DNA of 64,000 bases from Mimachlamys varia (taxonomy: Eukaryota; Mollusca; Bivalvia; Pectinida; Pectinidae): positions 9,482,001 through 9,546,000 of the forward strand of contig OX392527.1 in assembly GCA_947623455.1 (NCBI GenBank). Direction: 5' to 3'. The translations under genes and the position numbers were made by a program. This document shows positions 1 to 9,705 of this stretch, in pieces. Position 1 is the stretch's first letter; the number at the start of each line of letters is the position of its first letter. Under the pieces are notes generated by a model that was given only the letters and a program-made list of their open reading frames with translations, did no database searches and was not told the DNA's origin.

Positions 1-945
1 TATGGGCCTTAACAGTCAACTGAGTTTTGATGTTCTAGCACCCATAACTTTTTTTGTTGTGTCCTTACAATGAGGTTATCATTAACCCCACCCAAGTTTG
101 AACTGAAACTTTGACATGTCAGCAAGGGTCGGCCCTGATTAAGGAAAATATATCTCTCCTAAAATCATCAACTCTTGAGCTTTGAACCCAATTATCGAAC
201 CAAGTAACTTTGATCCATGTTCAATGACTTCTCAAAAGTGAAAAGATAAATATATTTTCCTTTACCTATGAATCAGTGACCTTGACCTCTCTGACCTTGA
301 CTCTTCCATCAATGAAGAAGATTTCATTCCAGCCAATCTGGGTCTGCAGAAGAAGATTGATGAATTTTTAGCCAATTTGACCCTTTTGCGCCTCTCCCCA
401 CAGCTCTTTGCAATGGCCAGGGTCAAAGTTTTCCAAATATAAAACCGACATCTCCTGGTTATATTCCCACAAAATTTGAATTTTTTCCAGCTAAAAATGA
501 ATAATATATACCCGAAAGTGTCATTTTCCTATATAAACAACAGTTAAATTAAACTCCTCTCCTGGGGGAAACATGAAGTCTGGGTGGCATTAAATTCATA
601 ATTTTGATAAAGCACCTTAAGCTTCAGACCTTTCCATCTCTGAAGAGTATTTGATTCCAGCAAATCTGGGACTGAAGAAGACTTTTGACATTTAAACTAA
701 TTTTACCCCTTTTGGCCCCTCCCTCAGGTCCCTAGAGTGTTAGGACCACATGATTCAGTTTAATAATATACATGTAGTTTGCTGCAACTTTGGTCAGGAA
801 AGGATCCTGACAAATTTCATTCAAATTGGTTCAGGGGTTTCTGAGGAAATTGTTTACCGCTTGATGACAGACAACGACGAACAAAAGACAATTAGAATAG
901 GTCACTTGAGACTTAGTCTTGGGTGACCGTAAAAATAAAACGAAG
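1..945. repeat. Dispersed mollusc-type interspersed repeat, left end cut by window
   Basis: The left edge reads gggccttaacagtcaactga, a variant of the 'gggccttaacggtcacctga' head seen again near 43,030 and 62,575. The stretch ends near 895-930 with aggtcacttgagacttagtc followed by a ggtgacc tail, similar to the tail near 10,440-10,470. Between them are 'ccttgacct' blocks and two similar 'atctgggtctgcagaagaag' / 'atctgggactgaagaagact' segments (about 336 and 666). It has no coding content and lies in intron 3 of the TELO2 ortholog. Assignment to a mobile family is inference from the shared ends. Confidence 0.55.
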
Positions 946-1316
946 TTCAAAAAGCGTTCTGTGAGTATTGATGAATCTACCAGCACCTCCATTAGAGATA
1001 TATCAAGTGTGTTTGAATGAGTGATCTTGACTTACTACCAAGGTCACAGGAGTCAAATGTCTTAATATGCAAGACACTTCCATCTTTATTTTCCAAGATA
1101 TTCTTGTGGTGTATCTATACAGGTAAGAAATGTAACACTAATTATGGAGTGGAGTAGAGAATTGTCACAATAATTTCCACGGTATATATTTACATTTATC
1201 CTATAACATTTCAGTTAACAGCACAGACATGTATAAAGTTCACAAAGTCTTAATGTATAACGTTGCCAATACCCTTTTTTATTTTTCCAAATATCAATGA
1301 CTTCAACCAACATTAC

Positions 1317-4168
1317 CTGCAAACCCTGACAATGATAGTTTAGCACACAGCTGTCCAACAAACTGCAAACTGACATCCTGACCATTCCTGATGCGGTCAC
1401 ATGTATGTTGTAGACTGGACAGTATGGCTTGACCTATCAGGGGTACATACTGCTGAGGCAGGAACCAATCACTGTAACAAGATACACATAATAATAAATT
1501 AACTAGTCATTTGTTGTTCTTCAGGAGATTACTCCTTTATCTGTTTTCCCTCTGTATTTACTCTATCTGTTGTCCCTTGGGAGATTACCTCTTTATCTGT
1601 TGTCCCTCTGTGTTTACTCTGTATCTGTTGTCCCTTGGGAGATTTACTCTTTATCTTTTGTACCTAGCCTTTATCTGTTGTCCCTCAGGAGATTTACTCT
1701 TTATCTGTTGTCCCTCGGGAGATTACCTCTTTATCTGTTGACCCTTGGTAGATTACCTCTTTATCTGTTGTCCCTTTGTGTTTACTCTTTATCTGTTGTC
1801 CCTTGGGAAATTTACTCTGTATCTGTTGTCTTTTGATAGATTAATTCTTTATCTGTTGTCCCTCAGGAGATTTACTCTTTATCTGTTGTCCCTTGGGAGA
1901 TTTACTCATTATCTGTTGTCCCTTGATAGATTAATTCTTAATCTCTTGTCCCTCGGGAGATTACCTCTTTATCTGTTTTCCCTTGATAGATTTACTCTTT
2001 ATCTGTTTTCCCTCAGGAGATTTACTCTTTATCTGTTGTCCATTGAGAGATTTACTCTTTATCTGTTGTCCCTTGATAGATTAACTCTTTATCTGTTGTC
2101 CCTCTGTGTTTACTCTTCATCTGTTGTCCCTCAGGAGATTAACTCTTTATCTGTTGTACCTACTCTTTATCTGTTGTCCTTTGAGAGATTAACTCTTTAT
2201 CTGTTGTACCTACTATTTACCTGTTGCCCCTTGAGAGATTAACTCTTTATCTGTTGTCCCTTGGCAGATTTACTCTATATTTGTTGTCCTTGGGAGATTA
2301 CCTCTTTATCTGTCTTCCCTTAGGAGATTAACTCTTTATATGTTGTCCCTTGATAGATTAACTATTTATCTGTTGTCTCTTGATAGATTTACTCTTTATC
2401 TGTTGTCCTTGGATAAATTAACTCTTTATCTGTTGTCCCTCGATATATTAACTCTTTATCTGTTGTCCCTTGGGAGATTTACTCTACATCTGTTGTCCCT
2501 TGGAAAATTAACTCTTTATCTTTTGTCCCTTCTGAGATTACCTCTTCATCTGTTTTCCTTTGGAGATTTACTCTTTATCTGTTGTTCCTACATAGCTACC
2601 TCTACCTCTATTCCTGTTATTATTCAAGATTATTACTACTGTAACTGTTGTCCCTCGATTGTAAACATTTACCTGATGTACCTCAATATAGTTAACATGA
2701 ACACAAGAAGTCCCTTAATTGTTTAAGAGATAACCTCTATACATGTGACCCTTTAAGAGATAACCTCTATACCGGTGACCCTTTAAGAGATAACCCAGGG
2801 CTTTATCAGGGGGTTTTGGGAATCGGACCCTGAGATCAAATTGGGAAAAATTGATCGACATAACAGCTATTTCAGAAATTTAGATAAACACCATTATAAC
2901 AACTAAATACATTATTTCTTTTCTAAATTATTAAAAGCACTAGTACTGTCATGATCAGTACTCATGACACTGACAGCCTTCTTTCTTGTTCCCTATTAGA
3001 AGCTCCTCAAGCTATGTTAAACAACCAAATTTTTTTTAAGTGTCTGAATTGGGAATTTTTCAGAGGAAATTTGGGAAAAAATCACACTTTTTCTTATTGG
3101 GATTGGGTCTGTTTACCGGACCTAAAAACAGGGGTGTTAAAGCCCTGTAACCTCTATACCAGTGACCCCTTAAGATGTTTGGTTTATTTTGTTTTACGCC
3201 CTATTACTTCTTGAACTCAAGAAATAACTGTTTCACCTCTCTACCCTTTTATCTTGTAAAAGATAACCATCATAGATTTTGTCCCTTAAAAAGTACATCT
3301 GCACCCAGTGTCTCTCGACTGTAAACCTCTATATCTTTTGTCCATCACTATAAACACTGTACCTGTTCTGAGTCTGGAGAACGTTTGCTGCTTTGTCAGG
3401 GAATGACACTAAGGCTCCAATGAACTCGTCTACAATAAACTGTTCCTCGGACTGAATGCCTGCTTTGCAATACTGAATTATCACAGGATCCAGACATCTT
3501 CTCTGGAGGAGATCTTCTAGCAGCTTCACACATTTGTTCTGCTTCACTCCAGCTCTGTATCAATGAAATCACTATTACAGTTAAACATTTGAACTTGAAC
3601 TCAGCACTTATTGAAGTCAAAAATCTGTATCATTTTTAACAAGAGGTCTAAGGGCTTGGTGGTCACCTGAGTTGTAAATTATGTATTTTTAAGTATAACA
3701 GTGTCTCATACTAGGTCAAACTTTGACCGGATATTAATTCCTTTTATTGTATCGTAACAGTATGTGATCTCATTTGTGATGGAAAATAAAGAGCTTTCAT
3801 GATTACCTTGAATCTGCTAAACATTTTGACAGAATGATAAATGCCCCAGAGTGGTTTGCCTTCAGGAAGTAATTATCAAAGTTTTGTTTTATGACTCCAT
3901 CTTTATAGTATAATTGTATCCAATCAACAGAGAATCTGTTAATAAGAAAACATCCGAAAGGGCAATAGAATGTTTGCCGAAAAACACATTTCGCTGTTGA
4001 TATATCACTAAACTGAAATAGCTTGACTTCTGCAGTCAAATCCAAGTCAAGAGCAAGGCAATTGACATCTCTCAATGCTTGTTGTAACTCGTCTTCTCCT
4101 TTTGGATTAGTGATGATGTTTTCTATCTGCTTGCAAAATCTTCTTACTTCTGTCCTGCTGTCTGACAT
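1317..4168 (-). CDS. TELO2: TELO2 (TEL2) telomere-maintenance/PIKK-chaperone ortholog, first three coding exons
   Basis: TELO2 is the HEAT-repeat subunit of the cytosolic TTT complex (TELO2-TTI1-TTI2), which with Hsp90 co-chaperones stabilises PI3K-like kinases such as ATM, ATR, DNA-PKcs and mTOR. Three exons are visible: exon 1 at 4168-3807 (ATG at 4168-4166, intron begins GT at 3806), exon 2 at 3554-3363 (acceptor atacag, donor gtacag) and exon 3 at 1471-1317 (acceptor ttacag, donor gtaatg). The phases join exactly (AG+A = Arg; AG+T = Ser) to give about 236 codons. The product aligns by eye with human TELO2 throughout: the start (EVRRFCKQIENII), RFSVDWIQLYYKDGVI, LLEDLLQRRCLDP with VSFPDKAANVLQ, and WFLPQQYVPLIGQAI. 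The vertebrate protein is about 840 residues, so roughly three quarters must lie left of the window. Introns 2 and 3 are filled with a minisatellite, a MITE and an interspersed repeat. Identity rests on recalled homology; exon edges rest on splice sites. Confidence 0.85.
1515..2600. repeat. 30-bp minisatellite in TELO2 intron 2
   Basis: Roughly 35 imperfect copies of a unit reading ttactctttatctgttgtcc plus cttgggagat. Because 30 is divisible by three, overlapping open frames appear (for example 1745-2242), but their products are just the repeat (LYLLSLGRFT) and are not considered genes. Variants differ at cttgggaga / cttgataga / cctcaggaga. A related set of 30-bp units (aagagataacctctatac...) continues at 2726-2795 and resumes after a MITE at 3148. 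Confidence 0.93.
2796..3147. mobile_element. hAT-like MITE (352 bp) inserted in the minisatellite
   Basis: The ends are inverted repeats, CAGGGCTTTA at 2796 and TAAAGCCCTG ending at 3147. The flanks carry the direct repeat TAACC at 2791-2795 and 3148-3152. Removing the element restores a normal 30-bp repeat unit (aagagataacctctatacc), so the empty site can be read directly. The CAGGG terminus suggests the hAT superfamily, though a 5-bp duplication is shorter than the usual 8 bp. There is no transposase. The open frame at 2951-3214 lies across it and is not a gene. Confidence 0.75.
3638..3690 (+). repeat. Short fragment of the 'acaagaggccc' interspersed repeat
   Basis: The stretch aacaagaggtctaagggctt followed by ggtggtcacctgag is a diverged head of the same interspersed family seen at 43,020 and 62,560. 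It lies in TELO2 intron 1. Only the head is recognisable. Confidence 0.5.
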
Positions 4169-4402
4169 AATAGAGAAAGTACCAACGGGTAATTAACAGT
4201 TAAATGTAACGCAAATAGGTGAACATGACCGGTACCATGTAAACAAACGCATGTGCTTGCAACAGGAAACGGAAATCGAATACATATACTCAATCGTACG
4301 CATGCGCATTCGTGCTTGGTAACCACCATTTGGAGAAGCTTCATTGCCAACATCTCGAAAGGTTCAATCACACTCTAACGAAAGAAAAGACAAAATACAA
4401 AG
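4169..4402. promoter_or_regulatory. Bidirectional promoter region between TELO2 and DNAL4
   Basis: Only 234 bp separate the two divergent start codons. The interval contains acgcatgcgca (about 4298-4308), which matches the NRF1 palindrome, and ETS-like cggaaat/ggaaac motifs near 4266-4276. No TATA box is evident for either gene. Shared-promoter function is inferred from spacing and motifs typical of housekeeping genes. Confidence 0.6.
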
Positions 4403-7229
4403 ATGGCTGAAGCGGTAGAAGAAAAGAAGGAGCCCGACTCTAAGCGTGTGCATACATATCCCCTTATCAGAGTAAGTATATATCGCGGTACATGGCTAAA
4501 TGTGTTGAATGTTCTTTGTTGTTTATCTCTTATCCTGCTTACGTTAAACAATTCACCAGTAACAGAATGGTATTTATTAGTAAATTACTTTCACAAACTG
4601 GTTACGTCTTATTTGTATCAAGTGTTTTCTATTTAGATTTTCAAACGATTAATTGACATGAAATAATTGTGATCTACATCAGCAGATGTAGGCTACATGA
4701 TGATATGTACATGTGTGATTAATAATAATGTTGCTAAAATATTAATACCATCCTCTTGTCATAAAGTGTGTCCATATCTCTGTAGTATAGTTTTATTGGT
4801 AACTTATTGAGCATACATCTTCCAAGGATAAGTGAGTGCGAATGACATGCATATGTAGTACATAAATCACTCTGTGCTGTTAATGCAGCATTTACTGTAG
4901 TGTTTAGATCTAAACTTTAGATCTCATCACTTTACATCAGTCTGTATCTCAAGTTTCCTCCGGCCCAGACATCAGACTTAAATACTCTGACATCTAACTT
5001 TCAAAATATTTAAGTCTGATGTCAGGGCCAAAGGACTCGGGTTAATTACTTCACCAATTATAGTCTAAATTAGTTATGATAGTTTGCTCGGTAAATGTGG
5101 ATGGCATGCACATATGTACCTAGTCACCCCCACAGGGACCTGAGAATTTGTTACAGCCAGTTTTGGACCTAAAATAGGGTATTTAGTGCAAAATTTCCGT
5201 GTCTCGAAGTTCTTGGCGGCTTGCAGGCCATTTCGTTACATATTCATTAGGTTGACGTCACCCCGCGTGCTGGTCCTTTGCTGTCAATGGATGGCGGTCT
5301 ACCTTTAAATTTAGCCATCCAATGACAGTAAAAGACCAGCACGCGAGGTGACGTCAACCTAATGAATATGTAACGAAATGGCCTGCAAGCCGCCAAGAAC
5401 TTCGAGACACGGAAATTTTGCGTGTTTTTGGAGGAAATGGAGATTATTTCTGCAGAAGGAGGATACATTTGACTTGAACTTAGGAGGTTTATAAAATAAA
5501 AATTATCCATCTTTCCAATGGTACCAAGCGTTTTTTCGTACCTCAATTAGAAACATGATTTTTGATGCAAGAAAGGTAGGTGGGGTCTATTTTTCGATCT
5601 GGAAAGCTGTTGGCTGAATCTGATTTCAAGCAGTGTTTCAGTGGTATTTTGTAGAACTATAGGAACAATAAACTTTAAATAAATTGTGTTTGTCAGTTAT
5701 CAGGTCTGCCACTGAAGGTGATCTGTTACACGTACAAGTCATAAGCACTTCTGTTATAACTGGGCTGCATGGAGGTGAATTCACTTGAGCTGGTTAACAT
5801 CCCTCTTCTAAGGGTCTTGACTAGAAACGTTTTTATATGAAGTTCTGGCCAATAAATCCCTAAAATTAAGTTGTGTTCATATTCTGAAAATATTATTCAT
5901 CATATATCCATTTTGTTGTGTGTGGTTTCTATGCCATGAAATGGGGGATGGTGGGGGGAGGGGGGGGGGCATATAGTGTTACCCATGTCCATCCAATGGT
6001 AATATAATGTAGCCAGCTTATTTAAATAACTACTGATCCGATTGTCATCAAACTTTGCATACGTAATAAGCATGAAGAACTAATTTCATATGGGGGAAGG
6101 AGGCATTTATGTCTCACAGACATTTCTAGTCTGTAAATTGTTTCTAAAGCCTATTGATTAGCTGATTACTCATGGTTTGGACCAAGAACATGTAGATCTA
6201 CTGGTATCTAATTCTAAAGATCTGTTGGTATGTATCACTTGGAGAAGCAGAGTATGTATCGGACAGCGAAGTCAATTCTTACGTCTCACTGCAGAATTGT
6301 GATCTTTTCTTTTGTCCATTTCTGATATCAAAGTTTGGGATATGATAGCAGGTTAATATGGATATGTCATATGTGCTGCCTTGTTGATGTATGCAGTGCT
6401 TACTCCTAATCTTTTCTGTTCTTTTTTGTGAGGTTGTTGAGGATTGATCTAATAAAATGCATCATTTTCAACACAATAAAGATTTTCAATGATTACATTG
6501 TTAAGACATGCAATCCTGTGTATTCAATCATAATTTATGCACATAATTCTGACATTGATGAAGGTCAGAATGATAAAGTGCTTCATATTAATGTAATCCT
6601 TGGCAGGATTTCAGTAGAAATAAATGTATGATAATTTTGTCTTGCAGCACTCGGATATGAATGACGAGATGAAGACAGAAGCTATGGAATTATGTGTAAC
6701 AGCTTGTGAGAAGTTTTCCAGTAATAACGAGGTTGGTGTGTTATTTAGATACATGTCCTTCTTTTCCAGTCACTGATAATAGCGAACTGCTTCGCAGAAT
6801 CTTATATATTTTTAGAAGGTTCTTGTGATTTGAAATTGTAATCCTATGGTTAGTAGCAGGGTTTTGCTTCTATGTATAGATCATGACATTTCAAGAAAAT
6901 TACCATTCATCCTGGAATAGCATATGCTATGTTTAAAACTTGTGTATTGCATGTTTAAAAACTAGAACCATTCCTTATAGATAATAGAAATTCAGTTTCC
7001 ATCATTTTAGCAAGCCAACACTTAAGTCACAGTAATCCTTATTAATCTTTATTTTCTGTTTCAGACTGCAGCAAGGATGATCAAAGAAACAATGGATAAA
7101 AAATTTGGAGCATCATGGCATGCGATAGTGGGTGAAGGCTATGGATTCGAAATCACACATGAAGTAAAGAACTTGTTATACATGTTCTTCGGAGGAAATA
7201 TGGCGATTATGATCTGGAAATGTTCATAG
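4403..7229 (+). CDS. DNAL4: DNAL4, axonemal dynein light chain 4 (LC8/DLC1 family), complete
   Basis: DNAL4 is an LC8-type light chain of outer-arm axonemal dynein that acts in motile cilia and flagella. The exons are 4403-4471, 6648-6731 and 7065-7229 (stop TAG at 7227-7229), with clean sites: donor agtaagt after codon 23, acceptor cttgcag before HSDM, donor gttggt after NNE, acceptor tttcag before TAAR. All junctions are phase 0. The product is 105 residues, the same length as human DNAL4, and nearly identical through HSDMNDEMKTEAMELCVTAC, MIKETMDKKFG and FEITHEVKNLLY, with the conserved terminal WKCS. The N-terminal charged stretch MAEAVEEKKEPDSKR varies between species. Intron 1 holds two inverted-repeat elements and a poly-G tract. 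The gene shares its 5' region with TELO2 and converges on PSMD10. Confidence 0.97.
4957..5034. repeat. Small inverted-repeat (hairpin) element
   Basis: The left arm ggcccagacatcagacttaa (from 4962) is mirrored on the right by tatttaagtctgatgtcagg, ending ggcc near 5028, with about 25 bp between. One-base gaps make it imperfect. It lies in DNAL4 intron 1. It is probably a MITE fragment, but no target duplication was recognised. Confidence 0.6.
5131..5421. mobile_element. Foldback element with MITE-type left end
   Basis: It starts with cacagggacctgagaatttg, the terminal sequence of the complete palindromic MITE at 23,087. From 5188 the interior becomes a different long hairpin: gcaaaatttccgtgtctcga at 5188 pairs with tcgagacacggaaattttgc ending at 5421. 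Each arm is about 100 bp and includes tgacgtcaacctaatgaata on the right arm with its complement on the left. The right terminal repeat is absent, so this copy is chimeric or truncated. It lies in DNAL4 intron 1. Confidence 0.75.
5941..5972. repeat. Poly-G tract
   Basis: A run of G-blocks (gggggatggtggggggaggg and following Gs) in DNAL4 intron 1. Only simple-sequence character is visible; it could form a G-quadruplex on the plus strand. Confidence 0.7.
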
Positions 7230-7535
7230 ACTATCTAGTATTCATTCCCTTCATCACCAAAACACATCAATGCCATATCAAATCGTCATGATGGAACACT
7301 CTAGACAGATAACATGTGTGAAGAAATCTGAGATCTGCCAAATTCAAGTTAAATTCTTGTTGGATATAATATAATGTTAAAAAAAAATATTTTGACAATG
7401 TAATGTGATCTGGTGTCCAAAAAAACTAAAGACAATTATAAAGTGAACAATTCCGAGACATTTTTCTACAAAAGAACTGGTGGAAATCTTTATCAAAAAC
7501 ACTGAAGAGACAATTTAAATTCACTTGTTTTATGC

Positions 7536-7541
7536 AATAAA
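7536..7541 (+). terminator. Candidate poly(A) signal for DNAL4
   Basis: AATAAA lies about 310 bp after the DNAL4 stop and is the first canonical hexamer downstream on the plus strand. Another A/T-rich AATAAA cluster occurs near 8164. Which is used cannot be told from sequence. Confidence 0.45.
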
Positions 7542-7865
7542 CACAATATGTTTACAATTGGTATCTTGAAATACTTAGAGAATAGTTCATTGCAACTAAA
7601 ACTGGAGAACTGTAATACAAAAAGAACACTGAACATTCTATTAACAAACATTTTACAGTTTAAGCTATATAAACAAACAAAAAATATGAATATTCAACCC
7701 ATGATTTTTTGGATTTTTGGGACCAATCTAGCTAGTACAAGAGAAATCATTCTTTCAAGGATGGGTATTGTACTATTTTCAAAATGCTTTGTAATTCATT
7801 CCTGACTCAGCTAAATGTTAGCGAGTACTATAAACTCTGGACTCTCGATGATAAACACATTGATG

Positions 7866-7982
7866 CGATTTTCTATGGTAAAGGATCTTCCGTACCGATT
7901 CTATGATAAAGGATCTTCCGTACCAATTCTATGATAAAGGATCTTCCGTACCAATTCTATGGTAAAGGATCTTCTGTAATGG
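7866..7982. repeat. Short tandem array, about 30-bp unit, four copies
   Basis: Four copies of tctatggtaaaggatcttcc plus gtaccaat, diverging at the last copy (ttctgtaatgg). It lies in the DNAL4 3' flank. Confidence 0.85.
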
Positions 7983-8360
7983 TTAATGTTGTGTATTGGT
8001 CCTGAGCTACAGAGGTGTACAGCAGCCTGTATTTTTGAGACTTAATAAGAAAATACATGTTGTTTGTATAAATTTTAATTATTGCAGACTAAAAATTCTT
8101 GTTTTATTATTTAAAGAATAATGTCAAGTTAACCTTTTTTGTAAATATCAAATGTGTATATAAAATAAAAAATATTTAAAATATGGTATTTATTTTTGCA
8201 TTTGCTTTTGCTTTCATTAATAATGATATATGACACACGGATAAAAAAACAATGACCATGAAATGACATTTTTTACTTTTTATTTAATCAAAACCTATTT
8301 GCCTTCATCAATAACAATACCTGTGATTCCCGATAACCACAGCAACAAATACAGCTTTAA

Positions 8361-9590
8361 CACCTGTGCTGGTCCTGAACACTGTGACAAATACAGCTGG
8401 AAATACAAGTGTGCTGGTCCTGAACACTGTGACAAATACAGCTGGAAATACAAGTGTGCTGGTCCTGAACACAGTTACAAATACAGCTGTAAATACAAGT
8501 GTGCTGGTCCTGAACACAGTGACAAATACAGCTGGAAATACAAGTGTGCTGGTCCTGAACACAGTAACAAATACAGCTGTAAATTCAAGTGTGCTGGACC
8601 TGAACACTGTACAAATACAGCTGTAAATACAAGTGTGCTGGTCCTGAACACAGTAACAAATACAGCTGGAAATATAAGTGTGCTGGTCCTGAACACAGTA
8701 ACAAATACAGCTGGAAATATAAGTGTGCTGGTCCTGAACACAGTGACAAATACAGCTGGAAATATAAGTGTGCTGGTCCTGAACACAGTAACAAATACAG
8801 CTGTAAATACAAGTGTGCTGGTCCTGAACACAGTAACAAATACAGCTGGAAATATAAGTGTGCTGGACCTGAACACAGTAACAAATACAGCTGTAACATC
8901 TGTAAATACAAGTGTGCTGGTCCTGAACACAGTAACAAATACAGCTGGAAATATAAGTGTGCTGGACCTGAACACAGTAACAAATACAGCTGTAACATCT
9001 GTAAATACAAGTGTGCTGGTCCTGAACACAGTAACAAATACAGCTGGAAATATAAGTGTGCTGGACCTGAACACAGTAACAAATACAGCTGTAACATCTG
9101 TAAATACAAGTGTGCTGGTCCTTAACACAGTAACAAATACAGCTGGAAATACAAGTGTGCTGGTCCAGAACACAGTAACAGATACAGCTGTAACATCTGT
9201 AAATATAAGTGTGCTGGTCCTGAACACAGTAACAAATACAGCTGGAAATACAAGTGTGCTGGTCCAGAACACAGTAACAGATACAGCTGTAACATCTGTA
9301 AATACAAGTGTGCTGGTCCAGAACACAGTAACAGATACAGCTGTAACATCTGTAAATACAAGTGTGCTGGTCCTGAACACAGTAACAAATACAGCTGGAA
9401 ATACAAGTGTGCTGGTCCAGAACACAGTAACAGATACAGCTGTAACATCTGTAAATACAAGTGTGCTGGTCCAGAACACAGTAACAGATACAGCTGTAAC
9501 ATCTGTAAATATAAGTGTGCTGGTCCTGAACACAGTGACAAATACAGCTGTAAATATAAGTGTGCTGGTCCTAAACACAGTCAAATGATA
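8361..9590. repeat. 45-bp / 57-bp minisatellite between DNAL4 and PSMD10
   Basis: The basic 45-bp unit is ggtcctgaacacagtaacaa plus atacagctggaaatacaagt plus gtgct. From about 8890 many units carry a 12-bp insertion (tgtaacatctgt), giving 57-bp units that alternate with 45-bp units. Both lengths are multiples of three, and no stop is fixed in several frames. Long frames on both strands (for example 8263-9588 plus, 8475-9599 minus) therefore arise from the array and are not annotated as proteins. Confidence 0.95.
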
Positions 9591-9649
9591 CAACATCAAG
9601 GTCCATAGTTATCGTCCGTCAAAATCATTCTCAGTCCTGTCCATTCTTG

Positions 9650-9655
9650 TTTAAT
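9650..9655 (-). terminator. Candidate poly(A) signal (ATTAAA) for PSMD10
   Basis: On the minus strand ATTAAA occurs about 50 bp after the PSMD10 stop (9708-9706). It is a common variant hexamer at a typical distance. Usage is inferred. Confidence 0.45.
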
Positions 9656-9705
9656 ATTGTCCACCTGGCAACACATCACTTGTCTGCCCCATGAAGAATT
9701 CACTG

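Noticed and set aside
8263..9599. Long open frames on both strands (up to 441 codons) in the 45/57-bp array
   Set aside because: Unit lengths are multiples of three and the unit lacks stops; the products are pure repeat and overlap on both strands.
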